Positions 16,880 through 26,274 of a DNA stretch of 64,000 nt are shown piece by piece. The position numbers and the translations under genes are program-made. This stretch comes from Burkholderiales bacterium (GTDB taxonomy: Bacteria > Pseudomonadota > Gammaproteobacteria > Burkholderiales > SG8-39), in NCBI GenBank assembly GCA_017880775.1, contig JADGRQ010000009.1, positions 1 to 64,000 of the forward strand, in the 5' to 3' direction. Position 1 is the first letter of the stretch. The number at the start of each line of letters is the position of its first letter. The notes beneath the pieces are model-generated. The model saw only the letters and a program-made list of their open reading frames with translations, was not told the DNA's origin and did no database searches.

Positions 16880-18190
16880 ATGAAATCACGCTTGAAGAGC
16901 AAACCGGGCAAACAATCGATGCTCGCGTACCAGAGCGGTTTCGGCAACACGTTCTCGAGCGAGGCGCTGAACGGCGCGCTGCCGGTGGGGCAGAATTCGC
17001 CGCAGCGCACGCCGCACGGCCTGTACCCCGAAGTCATCTCGGGCACCGCCTTCACCGCGCCGCGCGCGGAAAACCAGAGCGTATGGCTGTACAAGCTGCG
17101 CCCTTCGGCGATGCACCGGCCGTACCGGCGCATTGCGAACGGCCTCGTGCGCTCGGGGCCGTTCGACGAGCTCGAGACGCCGCCCAACCGGCTGCGCTGG
17201 AACCCGCTGCCGATGCCCGCGAAGCCGGCCGATTTTATCGACGCTCTGGCGACGCTCGCGGGCTCGGGCGACGCGGCCTCGCAATCGGGGATCGCGGTGC
17301 ACATCTACCGCGCCAACCGCTCGATGACCGACCGGTACTTCACGAACGCGGACGGCGAGATGATGTTCGTGCCGCAGCAGGGCGCGCTGTTACTGTTCAC
17401 CGAGCTGGGGAAACTGGAAGTGAGGCCCGGCGAGATCGCGGTGATTCCCCGGGGAATGAAATTCAAGGTCATCGTAGAGAGTCCGTCGCGCGGCTACCTG
17501 TGCGAGAACTACGGCCAGGCGTTGCGGCTGCCCGAGCTCGGGCCGATCGGCGCGCAGGGCCTCGCGCAGACGCGCGATTTTCTTGCGCCGGTCGCGGCGT
17601 ACGAAGACACGAGCGGCAAGTGCCAGGTAGTGGCCAAGTTCCAGGGCGGCCTGTGGGCCACCGAGCTTCGCCACTCGCCGCTCGATGCAGTCGCCTGGCA
17701 CGGCGACTACGTGCCCTACAAGTACGACCTGGCGAAGTTCATGGTGATCAACACCGTGAGCTTCGATCACCCGGACCCGTCGATCTTCACCGTGCTCACC
17801 TCGCCCTCGGGCCAGCCGGGCGTGGCGAATTGCGACTTCGTCATCTTCCCGCCGCGCTGGATGGTGGCCGAGCACACGTTCCGCCCGCCCTGGTTCCATC
17901 GCAACGTGATGAGCGAACTAATGGGGCTGGTGCACGGCGTGTACGACGCCAAGGCCGAAGGTTTCCTGCCGGGTGGCGTGTCGATCCACAACTGCATGTC
18001 GGCGCACGGCCCGGACGTGGCAACTTTCGACAAAGCCTCCGCTGCAGAGTTGAAACCCCACAAGATCGAGAACACCCTTGCCTTCATGTGGGAGTCGCGC
18101 TGGGTGTTCCGGCCGACCAAGTTCGCGCTGCACTCGAAGGAACTGCAGAAGGACTACGACAGGGTCTGGGACGGCTTCCGCAAGCTCTAA
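16880..18190 (+). CDS. hmgA: Homogentisate 1,2-dioxygenase
   Basis: Non-haem iron dioxygenase of 436 residues that opens the ring of homogentisate to maleylacetoacetate in tyrosine/phenylalanine catabolism. The iron ligands are visible as His340, Glu346 ([11 protein letters not shown]) and His376; their +6 and +36 spacing is identical to that of human HGD (335/341/371). GGAG lies seven bases before the ATG. A fumarylacetoacetase, another step of the same pathway, lies about 18 kb away at 35822; maleylacetoacetate isomerase is not in the window. A strong inverted repeat overlaps its stop codon. Confidence 0.95.
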   Translation: MKSRLKSKPGKQSMLAYQSGFGNTFSSEALNGALPVGQNSPQRTPHGLYPEVISGTAFTAPRAENQSVWLYKLRPSAMHRPYRRIANGLVRSGPFDELETPPNRLRWNPLPMPAKPADFIDALATLAGSGDAASQSGIAVHIYRANRSMTDRYFTNADGEMMFVPQQGALLLFTELGKLEVRPGEIAVIPRGMKFKVIVESPSRGYLCENYGQALRLPELGPIGAQGLAQTRDFLAPVAAYEDTSGKCQVVAKFQGGLWATELRHSPLDAVAWHGDYVPYKYDLAKFMVINTVSFDHPDPSIFTVLTSPSGQPGVANCDFVIFPPRWMVAEHTFRPPWFHRNVMSELMGLVHGVYDAKAEGFLPGGVSIHNCMSAHGPDVATFDKASAAELKPHKIENTLAFMWESRWVFRPTKFALHSKELQKDYDRVWDGFRKL

Positions 18191-18214
18191 CTGACGGCTT
18201 GTCAGCCGTCAGTT
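18189..18214 (+). terminator. Perfect 11-bp hairpin at the end of hmgA
   Basis: AACTGACGGCT and its exact complement are separated by TGTC; the left arm starts within the hmgA TAA. Only two T follow the stem, so it is a poor intrinsic terminator on its own. It could still stop or stabilise the hmgA transcript. The remaining bases to 18374 show nothing else convincing. Confidence 0.5.
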
Positions 18215-18374
18215 GATCTGCAGGCGCTGGCGTGTGGCGTCGTATCGGCGCGCCGATCACGGGAAGGCGCAGTCTCTGCAACAGCGTAGGCAGCGACATC
18301 GAGACTCTCTCTCCGTAACGGGTTTTGCGCGCGGGTATCATGCCGCTCTCAGCGTCTTCACCACGAGAATCGCA

Positions 18375-19214
18375 ATGACCTACCGCTCCTTCCAGCTCGA
18401 AATCGCAGACCGCGTCGCCCACCTGAAACTCAGCCGGCCGGAGAAGTTGAATGCCATGGACGGCGTGTTCTGGAAAGAACTCGACGCCATCCTCTCCGAC
18501 CTGCACCGCCGCGCGCCCGCGCGCGCGCTGGTCATCTCCTCGACCGGGAAGCACTTCAGCGCCGGCATGGATCTCGCGGTGTTCGAGCAGGGCAGCGTGC
18601 TCCCCGAGGGCGGTGCCGGCGAGCGCATTGCGCTGCGCGAGCAGGTGCTCGCGCTGCAGGCCACGTTCACGCGGCTGGAGGAACTGCGCATGCCGGTGAT
18701 CGCCGCGGTCCACGGCGGCTGCGTCGGCGGCGCGGTGGACATGACCACTGCCTGCGACATCCGTTACGCGAGTGCGGACGCGTTCTTCTGCGTTCAGGAG
18801 ATCAACATCGGCATCGCCGCCGACGTCGGCACGCTGCAAAGACTTCCGAAGCTGATCCCGGTCGCGGTGGCGCGCGAGTTCGCGTATTCGGGCCGCAGGA
18901 TGCCTGCCGCGCGCGCCCGCGAACTGGGGTTGGTGAACGAAGTGTTCGCCGACCAGCCGGCCGCGCTGGAGGCGGCGATGCAGCTTGCGCGCGAGATCGC
19001 CGGCAAGTCGCCCGCGGCGATGTGGGCCTCTAAGCAGGCGATCAACTACGCGCGCGACCACACGGTCGCCGAGAGCCTCGCGCAGATGTCGCTGCTGCAG
19101 GCCGCCGCCCTGCAGAAAAGCGATATCGCGGAGGCCGTGCGCGCCACGGCGGAAAAGCGCCCGGCGAAGTTCGCCGAGCTTGCGCCGGTGCCGCCGTTCG
19201 GCGAAGCGGCCTAA
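18375..19214 (+). CDS. Delta(3,5)-delta(2,4)-dienoyl-CoA isomerase-type crotonase
   Basis: Crotonase-fold protein of 279 residues. Three acidic residues sit at Asp122, Glu142 and Asp150; the 20 and 8 residue spacings are those of mammalian ECH1 (176/196/204). The surrounding VDMTTACDIRYASADAFF and IGIAADVGTLQRLPKLI also resemble ECH1 closely. The expected role is shifting conjugated double bonds during oxidation of unsaturated fatty acids with odd-numbered double bonds. The ATG at 18375 starts the homologous region; upstream in-frame sequence would cross the hmgA hairpin. Its stop codon interlocks with that of the convergent FadJ-like gene. The assignment as isomerase instead of ordinary hydratase rests on residue spacing. 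Confidence 0.87.
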   Translation: MTYRSFQLEIADRVAHLKLSRPEKLNAMDGVFWKELDAILSDLHRRAPARALVISSTGKHFSAGMDLAVFEQGSVLPEGGAGERIALREQVLALQATFTRLEELRMPVIAAVHGGCVGGAVDMTTACDIRYASADAFFCVQEINIGIAADVGTLQRLPKLIPVAVAREFAYSGRRMPAARARELGLVNEVFADQPAALEAAMQLAREIAGKSPAAMWASKQAINYARDHTVAESLAQMSLLQAAALQKSDIAEAVRATAEKRPAKFAELAPVPPFGEAA

Positions 19215-21334
19215 ACGAACAGCGCGCCGCTCTTCGCCTTCTCGCGCACGACCTTCGGCACGGCAAACCGCTCGCCGCATTTCTTCGCGAGCTGGTCGGC
19301 GCGCGCGACGAATTTCGCCGGCCCGACGTGGTTGATGTACTGCAGCGCGCCGCCGGTCCAGGCCGGAAATCCGATGCCGAAGATCGAGCCGATGTTGGCG
19401 TCGTGCACCGTTTCAAGCACCCGCTCCTCGAAGCAGCGCGCGGTCTCGATCGCCTGGCGATAGAGGATGCGTTCCTTCAATTCTTCGAAGTCGTAGGTCA
19501 CGCCCGGCTTGCCGAAGATGCGCGCAAGTTCAGGCCACAGGAACTTGCGCCCCCCCTTCGGATACTCGTAGAAGCCGCCGCCGCCCGCGCGCCCCGGGCG
19601 CTTGAACTCCTTCACCATGCGCATCACTACCGCCTGCCCAGGCGGGGCGACGTAGGTCTTGCCTTCCGCCGCAAGGTCGGCCCGGGTCTGCTCCATCACG
19701 TGCACCGACAGCGACATCGAGGTCTCGTCGATCACCGCCAGTGGTCCCACCGGCATGCCCGCCAGGCGGCCGGCGCTCTCGATCACCGCGGCCGGAATGC
19801 CTTCCTCGAGCATCGAGCAGCCTTCCATCACGAAGGTGCCGAAGGTGCGGCTGGTGTAGAAACCGCGCGAATCGTTGACCACGATCGGTGTCTTGGAGAT
19901 CGCGAGCACGTAGTCGTAGGCGCGCGCCAGCGTCTCGGGCGAAGTCTTCGCGCCCTTGATGATCTCCACCAGCGGCATCTTGTCCACCGGAGAGAAGAAG
20001 TGCAGGCCGATGAAGTTCTCAGGCTTCGCAGAGGCCTGCGCGAGCCCGGTGATCGGCAGCGTGGAGGTGTTTGAAGCAAAGATGCCGTTGGCGGCGAGCT
20101 GCGGCTCGGATTCCCTGGTCACCTTCGCCTTCAAATCGCGCTGCTCGAATACCGCCTCGATGATCAGGTCGCAGCCTGCAAGATCATCGGCATTTGCCGT
20201 GGGATGAATGCGGGCAAGGATCTCGGCGGAATTGGCATTTGGCCTCTTCGCGAGAAGTTTCTCGCTGTAAGCCTTGCCGGCGTCCGCCTTATCCTGCGTT
20301 ACGTCCTTCAGCACACATGGAATGCCACGATTGGCATTCGACCACGCGATGCCGCCGCCCATCATGCCGGCGCCGAGGATGCCGACCTTGGCCGGCTTCC
20401 AGCGCGGCACGCCTTTCGGGCGCGATGCGCCCGACTTGATCGCGTTCAGGTTGAAGAAGAATGCAGTGATCATGTTCTTGGCCACCTGCCCGACCGCAAG
20501 CTTCGCGAGGTAGCGCGACTCGATGCGCAACGCGGTGTCGAAATCCACGTACGCGCCTTCGACCATCGCCGCAAGAATCGCTTCCGGCGCGGGATACAGG
20601 CCGCGGGTCTTTTCGATCAGCATCGCCGGCGCCACGGCCAGCATCTGTGAAACTTGCGGCGAATTGGGCGAGCCGCCCGGCATGCGGAAGTCCTTTGCGT
20701 CCCAGGGCTGCACCGGCGCGGGATTGGCCTTGATCCACTCGCGCGCCATCGAAGAAAGATCGTCCGGGCTTGCCGCAAGCCCTTGCAGCAGGCCGAGCTT
20801 GGCGGCGTCCGCCGGGCGCATCAGCTTGCCCTCGATGAGATAGGGAAACGCCGCCTGCAGGCCGAGCAGCCGCGTCAGCTTGGTGACGCCGCCCGCGCCG
20901 GGCAGCAGGCCCAGCGTGACTTCGGGAAAGCCGAGCTGGATCTTCGGATCGTCCAGGCAGATACGGCAATGCGCGGACAGCGCCACCTCGAAGCCGCCGC
21001 CGAGCGCCGTGCCGTTGATCGCCGCCACCACGGGCTTGCCGAGTTTCTCCAGCCGGCGGAAGTTCTTCTTCAGGATTTCGATCTCGTGGAACATGCGCGG
21101 TCCGTCGGCCTCGGTGAGCTTGAGCACGTCCTTCAGTTCGGCGCCGGCGAAGAAGGTCTTCTTGGCGGACGTGAGGATCACCCCGTCGTAGCTGTCCTTT
21201 TCCGCTTCGAGGCGATCGAGCGTCGCGGTAAGGGCCTGCTGGAAGGCCTCGGTCATGGTGTTGACCTGCGCGCCCGGCGCGTCGAAGGTGACCGTGGCGA
21301 CGCGGTCCGCGCCAACTTCGTACCTGATTGGCAT
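19211..21334 (-). CDS. fadJ: Multifunctional fatty acid oxidation enzyme, FadJ-like (enoyl-CoA hydratase/3-hydroxyacyl-CoA dehydrogenase)
   Basis: A 707-residue two-part enzyme for the middle steps of beta-oxidation. The N-terminal crotonase domain has catalytic Glu116 (LGGGFEVALS) and Glu138 (LGFPEVTLGLLPGAGG). The C-terminal dehydrogenase starts near residue 330 with the NAD loop GILGAGMMGGGIAW, and its catalytic His lies in GLHFFSPVDKMPLVEI. Length matches FadJ/FadB. The ATG at 21334 shares its first base with the thiolase stop (TGATG), so thiolase and this enzyme are coupled, thiolase first, like fadI-fadJ. It could equally be called FadB-type; substrate chain length is not readable from sequence. 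Confidence 0.92.
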   Translation of the reverse strand: MPIRYEVGADRVATVTFDAPGAQVNTMTEAFQQALTATLDRLEAEKDSYDGVILTSAKKTFFAGAELKDVLKLTEADGPRMFHEIEILKKNFRRLEKLGKPVVAAINGTALGGGFEVALSAHCRICLDDPKIQLGFPEVTLGLLPGAGGVTKLTRLLGLQAAFPYLIEGKLMRPADAAKLGLLQGLAASPDDLSSMAREWIKANPAPVQPWDAKDFRMPGGSPNSPQVSQMLAVAPAMLIEKTRGLYPAPEAILAAMVEGAYVDFDTALRIESRYLAKLAVGQVAKNMITAFFFNLNAIKSGASRPKGVPRWKPAKVGILGAGMMGGGIAWSNANRGIPCVLKDVTQDKADAGKAYSEKLLAKRPNANSAEILARIHPTANADDLAGCDLIIEAVFEQRDLKAKVTRESEPQLAANGIFASNTSTLPITGLAQASAKPENFIGLHFFSPVDKMPLVEIIKGAKTSPETLARAYDYVLAISKTPIVVNDSRGFYTSRTFGTFVMEGCSMLEEGIPAAVIESAGRLAGMPVGPLAVIDETSMSLSVHVMEQTRADLAAEGKTYVAPPGQAVVMRMVKEFKRPGRAGGGGFYEYPKGGRKFLWPELARIFGKPGVTYDFEELKERILYRQAIETARCFEERVLETVHDANIGSIFGIGFPAWTGGALQYINHVGPAKFVARADQLAKKCGERFAVPKVVREKAKSGALFV

Positions 21335-22539
21335 CACAACCTTTCGATGATGGTGGCGATGCCCATCCCGCCGCCGACGCACAGGGTCGCCAACCCGTAG
21401 CGCAGCTTTCTGCGTTCGAGTTCATCGAGCAGCGTGCCGATGATCATCGCGCCGGTCGCGCCGAGCGGGTGGCCCATCGCGATCGAGCCACCGTTCACGT
21501 TGACCTTTTCCTCCGGCACGCCCATCTCCTTCATGAACTTCATCGGCACCACTGCGAACGCCTCGTTGACCTCGAACAGGTCGATCTGGTCGATCGTCAT
21601 CTTTGCCTTGGCAAGGGCCTTCCTCGCCGCGGGCATCGGGCCGGTGAGCATGATGGTGGGGTCCGCACCCGAGAGCGCGGTGGCGACGACCCGTCCGCGC
21701 GGCGTCAGCCCGAGCGCCTTGCCTTTTTCCTCGCTGCCGATCAGCACCGCTGCGGCGCCATCGACGATCCCGGAGGAATTGCCTGCGGTGTGCACGTGGC
21801 GGATACGCTCGACCTGCGGATAGCGCGTGAGCGCCACCGCGTCATAGCCCATGCGGCCCATGTCCTCGAACGAGACCTTGAGCGAACCGAGGCCTTCCAT
21901 GGTCGAATGCGGCTTGATGAATTCGTCTTCGGCGAGGATGGTGTCGCCGATCGAGTCCGTCACCGGCACCACGGATTTCGCAAACCGGCCGTTCGCGCGC
22001 GCGTCCGCGGCGCGCTTCTGCGAGCGCAACGCGAAGCGATCCACGTCCTCGCGCGAAAAATCTTCCAGCGTCGCGATCAGGTCCGCGCCGATACCCTGCG
22101 GAACGAACAGCGTCCCGATCGCCGTCTCCGGGTCGCAGGCCCACGGGCCGCGGTCGGTGCCCAGCGGCACGCGCGACATCGACTCGACACCGCCCGCAAC
22201 CACCATGTCTTCCCAGCCCGAACGCACTTTTTGCGCCGCGATGTTCACCGCTTCCAGCCCGGAGGCGCAGAAGCGGTTCAGCTGCACGCCCGCCACGCGC
22301 CAGTCCCAGCCTGCCGCGAGCGCCGCGGTCTTGGCGATGCAGCTGCCCTGCTCGCCCACCGGTGTTACGCAGCCCATCACCACGTCGTCCACCTGCGCGG
22401 TGTCGAGGTCGTGGCGCTGCTGGAGTTGCTTCAGCACGCCGGTGAGCAGGCTGATCGGTTTCACTTCGTGCAGCGACCCGTCCTTCTTGCCCTTGCCGCG
22501 CGGGGTGCGCAGCGCGTCGTAGATCATCGCTTCGGCCAT
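21334..22539 (-). CDS. fadI: Acetyl-CoA C-acyltransferase (3-ketoacyl-CoA thiolase)
   Basis: Thiolase of 401 residues catalysing the last, CoA-dependent cleavage of beta-oxidation. The nucleophilic Cys91 lies in [14 protein letters not shown]; the second catalytic set is in [10 protein letters not shown] and near the end in CVGGGMGIA. The ATG at 22539 has AGGAG upstream. It is the first gene of the thiolase/FadJ operon and divergent from the SDR gene, with a 77-base gap that should hold both promoters, though neither is obvious. Confidence 0.92.
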   Translation of the reverse strand: MAEAMIYDALRTPRGKGKKDGSLHEVKPISLLTGVLKQLQQRHDLDTAQVDDVVMGCVTPVGEQGSCIAKTAALAAGWDWRVAGVQLNRFCASGLEAVNIAAQKVRSGWEDMVVAGGVESMSRVPLGTDRGPWACDPETAIGTLFVPQGIGADLIATLEDFSREDVDRFALRSQKRAADARANGRFAKSVVPVTDSIGDTILAEDEFIKPHSTMEGLGSLKVSFEDMGRMGYDAVALTRYPQVERIRHVHTAGNSSGIVDGAAAVLIGSEEKGKALGLTPRGRVVATALSGADPTIMLTGPMPAARKALAKAKMTIDQIDLFEVNEAFAVVPMKFMKEMGVPEEKVNVNGGSIAMGHPLGATGAMIIGTLLDELERRKLRYGLATLCVGGGMGIATIIERL

Positions 22540-22616
22540 GGCCTGACTCCTGTTCCGCGTGTTCGATTGACGAATCATAGGCGAATGCGACACACTCAGA
22601 AAGCACCCTTCCCGAC

Positions 22617-23483
22617 ATGCTTCCCGCTTCGAAATACCAGTCGATCTTCCGCGCCGGCCTGCTCGACGGGCGCATTGCCGTCGTGACCGGCGGCGGCAGC
22701 GGTATCGGCCGCTGTACCGCGCACGAGCTGGCTGCGCTCGGCGCAAAAGTGGCGCTCATCGGCCGCAGGATCGAGAAACTCGACACCGTGCGCGAGGAAA
22801 TCGCGCAGGCCGGCGGCGTGGCGCGCGGCTACGCCTGCGACATCCGCGAAGAAGACCGGGTCCGCGAAACCGTCGCGGCCGTTTCAAACGATCTCGGAAG
22901 GATCGACTTTCTGGTCAACAATGCCGGCGGCCAGTTCGCCTCGCCGCTGGCGAAAATCTCCGCCAAGGGCTGGGACACGGTGGTGCGAAACAACCTCACC
23001 GGTGGTTTTCTGATGGCGCGCGAGTGCTACACGCAGTGCATGGCTGCAGGCGGCGGCGCGATCGTGAATATCATCGCCGACATCTGGCAGGGCATGCCGG
23101 GCATGGGCCACTCCGGCGCGGCGCGCGCGGGGATGCTCAACTTCACCGAGACCGCGGCGTTCGAATGGGCGCCGGTGCGCGTGAATGCAGTCGCGCCGGG
23201 CTGGATCGCCTCGAGCGGACTGGACCAGTATCCGGCCGAAATGGCGGCGCACATTCGCAGCCTGCCGAAGAAGGCGCCGCTCGGGCGGCTGGGCACGGAA
23301 TCGGAGGTCTCCGCGGCGATCGTGTTTCTTCTGACCCCGGCGGCGGCGTACATCTCGGGCGCGTGCCTGCGCGTGGACGGGGCAGTACCCAACGCCAAAC
23401 GTCCCGAATGGCTCGGCCAGGGACGGACCGCCCCCTACGACGGGTTTCACCTGGCACGGATGCCAAGAGTACTGCAGGAGTAA
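22617..23483 (+). CDS. SDR family oxidoreductase, resembling peroxisomal trans-2-enoyl-CoA reductase (PECR)
   Basis: Short-chain dehydrogenase of 288 residues with NADP(H) loop [12 protein letters not shown] near residue 21 and NNAGG. It resembles mammalian PECR in [19 protein letters not shown] and [19 protein letters not shown]. As in that group, the classical Tyr-x3-Lys is not in place: His occupies the Tyr position (GHSGAARAG). The later Tyr of PECR is replaced by Leu (AGMLN), so the proton donor is unclear. It heads a co-directional run with two acyl-CoA dehydrogenases and a thioesterase (3-base gap, then 2 bases, then a 4-base overlap), so an acyl-CoA substrate is likely. Confidence 0.85.
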   Translation: MLPASKYQSIFRAGLLDGRIAVVTGGGSGIGRCTAHELAALGAKVALIGRRIEKLDTVREEIAQAGGVARGYACDIREEDRVRETVAAVSNDLGRIDFLVNNAGGQFASPLAKISAKGWDTVVRNNLTGGFLMARECYTQCMAAGGGAIVNIIADIWQGMPGMGHSGAARAGMLNFTETAAFEWAPVRVNAVAPGWIASSGLDQYPAEMAAHIRSLPKKAPLGRLGTESEVSAAIVFLLTPAAAYISGACLRVDGAVPNAKRPEWLGQGRTAPYDGFHLARMPRVLQE

Positions 23484-23486
23484 ACA

Positions 23487-24650
23487 ATGCAATTCACCCA
23501 CGAGCACGAAGAACTGAAGCGCAACCTGATCCGCTTCATCGACAAGGAGATCAATCCGTTTGTCGACGAGTGGGAGGCGGCGGAGATCTTCCCGGCACAC
23601 CAGTTGTTCGGGAAGATGGGCAAGCTCGGCTTTCTCGGTCTCACCAAGCCGGAGGAATTCGGCGGCAGCGGCCTGGATTACTCCTACTCGCAGGTGATGG
23701 CCGAAACCCTCGGCCACATCAGCTGCGGCGGCGTGCCGATGGCGATCGGCGTGCAGACCGACATGGCGACGCCGGCGCTCGCGCGCTACGGTTCGGACGA
23801 GCTTCGCAAGGAGTTCCTCGCCCCGTCAATCTCGGGCGAGTACGTCGCCTGCCTCGGTGTCTCGGAGCCGGGCGCAGGGTCGGACGTCGCGTCGATCAAG
23901 ACGACCGCAAAGAAGGACGGCGGCGACTACATCATCAACGGCGGCAAGATGTGGACCACCAACGGCACGCAGGCCGACTGGATGTGCCTGCTCGCGAACA
24001 CTTCGGAGGGCGCCGCGCACAAGAACAAGACGCTCGTCTGCCTGCCGATGAAAACCAAGGGCGTGCAGGTGGCGGAGAAGCTGAAAAAAATCGGCATGTG
24101 GTCCTCGGACACCGCGCAGATTTTCTTCGACGACGTGCGCGTGCCGCAGCGCTATCGCATCGGGCAGGAAGGCATGGGTTTTACCTACCAGATGCAGCAG
24201 TTCCAGGAAGAGCGCCTGTGGGCGGCCTCATCGAAAATCCAGGGCCTGCAGCGCTGCATCGACGAGACGATCAACTACACGCGCGAGCGAAAGCTGTTCG
24301 GTTCCACGGTGCTCGACCAGCAGTGGGTGCACTACAAGCTCGCGGAATGCCAGACCGAGCTCGAGTGCCTGCGCTCGCTCACGCACCGCGCGGTGGACCT
24401 CTACTTGAAGGGCGAGGACGCCACCATGCTCGCCTCGATGGCGAAGCTGAAAGGCGGCTACCTCGGGCGCCAGATCGCCGATACCTGCCTGCAGTTCTGG
24501 GGCGGAATGGGCTACACCTGGGACAACCCGGTATCGCGTTCTTACCGCGACGGCCGGCTGATGTCGATCGGCGGCGGGGCCGACGAGGTGATGCTCGGCA
24601 TCATCTGCAAGCACATGGGCATCCTGCCTTCGAGAACTCTGCCGAAGTAG
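23487..24650 (+). CDS. Acyl-CoA dehydrogenase, AtuD (citronellyl-CoA dehydrogenase)-like
   Basis: FAD enzyme of 387 residues introducing the alpha-beta double bond into an acyl-CoA, donating electrons to ETF. The catalytic Glu is in the C-terminal SIGGGADEVMLGI; FAD-binding GVSEPGAGSDVASIKTTA and WTTNGTQADW are present. The N-terminus (INPFVDEWEAAEIFP) and the stretch MAIGVQTDMATPALARYGSD closely resemble Pseudomonas AtuD as I recall it, suggesting branched or terpenoid acyl-CoA substrates. No atuC/atuF geranyl-CoA carboxylase is in the window, so citronellol catabolism is not shown. AGGAG precedes the ATG. Confidence 0.88.
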   Translation: MQFTHEHEELKRNLIRFIDKEINPFVDEWEAAEIFPAHQLFGKMGKLGFLGLTKPEEFGGSGLDYSYSQVMAETLGHISCGGVPMAIGVQTDMATPALARYGSDELRKEFLAPSISGEYVACLGVSEPGAGSDVASIKTTAKKDGGDYIINGGKMWTTNGTQADWMCLLANTSEGAAHKNKTLVCLPMKTKGVQVAEKLKKIGMWSSDTAQIFFDDVRVPQRYRIGQEGMGFTYQMQQFQEERLWAASSKIQGLQRCIDETINYTRERKLFGSTVLDQQWVHYKLAECQTELECLRSLTHRAVDLYLKGEDATMLASMAKLKGGYLGRQIADTCLQFWGGMGYTWDNPVSRSYRDGRLMSIGGGADEVMLGIICKHMGILPSRTLPK

Positions 24651-24652
24651 TC

Positions 24653-25810
24653 ATGGCGGCGGCACACCCGGCCCTGACCCCGGAACACGAAGCGATGCGC
24701 GACAGCGTGCGGCGCTTCGTCGCGCGCGAACTGACGCCGCACGCCACGAAATGGGACGAAGCAGGCGAATTCCCGCGCGAGCTGTACAAGAAGGCTGCGG
24801 CCGCGGGCCTGCTCGGCGTAGGCTTTCCGGAGGAGTATGGCGGTGCGCCCGCAGATCTGTTCCACCACGTGATCCTGTCGGAGGAAATCGCCCAGTGCGG
24901 CAGCGGAGGAGTGCACGCGAGTCTGTTCTCGCATTCGATCGGCGCACCGCCGATCGCATCGGCAGGAAGCGCGGCGATGAAGGCGCGCGTGCTGCCGGGG
25001 ATCATCGCCGGCGAGAAGATCTCGGCGCTCGCCATCACCGAGCCCTCGGGCGGCTCGGACGTGGCGCAGTTGCGCACCACCGCGAAGCGCGAAGGCGCGT
25101 ATTTCGTGGTCAACGGCGAGAAAGCCTTCATCACCTCGGGGGTACGCGCCGACTACTACTCGGTGGCAGTAAGGACCGGCGGCCCGGGCGCCGCGGGCGT
25201 GTCGCTGCTCCTCGTCGAGCGCGACACGCCGGGCTTCACCCGCACGTCGCTGAAGAAAATGGGCTGGTGGTGCTCGGACACCGCGCTGCTGAGGTTCGAT
25301 GATTGCCGCGTGCCGGTGGAGAACCTGATCGGCGAGGAGAACACCGGCTTTCGCATCATCATGAGGAACTTCAATTCCGAGCGCCTCGGCATGTCGGCGG
25401 GCGCGGTGGGTTTCGCCGCGGTGTGCGTGGAGGAAGCGATTGCCTGGGCGCGCGAGCGCACGACCTTTGGACAGAAGTTGATCGGCCACCAGGCGATCCG
25501 CCACAAGCTGGTCGATATGCAGATGCGCGTCGCCGCCGCGCGGGCGCTGGTCTACGACACCTGCTGGAAACTGGTGAACGCGCCGCGCGATCCGGAAGCC
25601 ATTGCGCAGCTCGCAATGACCAAGAATTTCGCGACGCAAACGATGCAGCACTGCGCCGACGGCGCGGTGCAGATCCTCGGCGGCGCCGGCTTCATCCGCG
25701 GCTCGCGCTCGGAGCGCATCTACCGCGAGGTGAAGGTGATGATGATCGGCGGCGGGGCGGAGGAAATTATGAAAGACCTGGCCGCGCGCCAACTGGGGTG
25801 GCAGGCATGA
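24653..25810 (+). CDS. Acyl-CoA dehydrogenase
   Basis: A second FAD acyl-CoA dehydrogenase, 385 residues, in the same operon. It has the family signatures AITEPSGGSDVAQLRTTA, FITSGVRADYYSVAV and GGAGFIRGSRSERIYREV, with the catalytic Glu in GGGAEEIMKD near the C-terminus. The ATG at 24653 lies two bases after the preceding stop; long in-frame sequence upstream belongs to other genes. It resembles long-chain/branched-chain bacterial dehydrogenases; the exact substrate is unknown. Two paralogues side by side suggest successive or differently branched substrates. Confidence 0.9.
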   Translation: MAAAHPALTPEHEAMRDSVRRFVARELTPHATKWDEAGEFPRELYKKAAAAGLLGVGFPEEYGGAPADLFHHVILSEEIAQCGSGGVHASLFSHSIGAPPIASAGSAAMKARVLPGIIAGEKISALAITEPSGGSDVAQLRTTAKREGAYFVVNGEKAFITSGVRADYYSVAVRTGGPGAAGVSLLLVERDTPGFTRTSLKKMGWWCSDTALLRFDDCRVPVENLIGEENTGFRIIMRNFNSERLGMSAGAVGFAAVCVEEAIAWARERTTFGQKLIGHQAIRHKLVDMQMRVAAARALVYDTCWKLVNAPRDPEAIAQLAMTKNFATQTMQHCADGAVQILGGAGFIRGSRSERIYREVKVMMIGGGAEEIMKDLAARQLGWQA

Positions 25811-26271
25811 CGCACGCCAAGGCGTTCCCGCCGGAGTTTGCGGCGCGCATGAAGAACGTGATGGAGGAGTACATCGCCTTCAACCGCGTGCTCGGCTTGC
25901 GCGTCGAATCGATGGACCCGAAAGCACCGAAAATGCGCTTCGACATGCGGCCGGAACTGGTGGGCAATCCGGCGCGCAAGATCCTGCACGGCGGGGTGAT
26001 TTCGGCGACGCTGGACGTCGTCGGCGGGTTCGCCATCATGATGCGCATGCTCTCGAAGATGGAGCCGCAGGAAGTCGCGAAGGGCGGCTTCCCGAATATG
26101 GGCACCATCGACCTGCGGGTGGACTACCTGCGCCCCGGGAGGGGAAAGCATTTCATCGCCACGGCGCGCGTCGTGCGCATGGGCAACCGGATCGCCGTCA
26201 CCCACATGGAACTTGAAAACGACACCGCCGAGCTGATTGCAACCGGCTCGGCGGCGTACGTGGTCGGCTAG
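25807..26271 (+). CDS. Hotdog-fold acyl-CoA thioesterase (PaaI/YigI type)
   Basis: A 154-residue hotdog protein. The family motif HGGVISATLDVVGG (about residues 60-73) carries the region where the catalytic Asp/Glu normally lies, and the second strand MGTIDLRVDYLRPG is typical. It would hydrolyse acyl-CoAs to free CoA when beta-oxidation intermediates accumulate. It overlaps the acyl-CoA dehydrogenase stop by four bases (ATGA), which fixes the start at 25807. Its stop is only three bases from that of the convergent Liv binding protein. Confidence 0.88.
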   Translation: MTHAKAFPPEFAARMKNVMEEYIAFNRVLGLRVESMDPKAPKMRFDMRPELVGNPARKILHGGVISATLDVVGGFAIMMRMLSKMEPQEVAKGGFPNMGTIDLRVDYLRPGRGKHFIATARVVRMGNRIAVTHMELENDTAELIATGSAAYVVG

Positions 26272-26274
26272 CGA

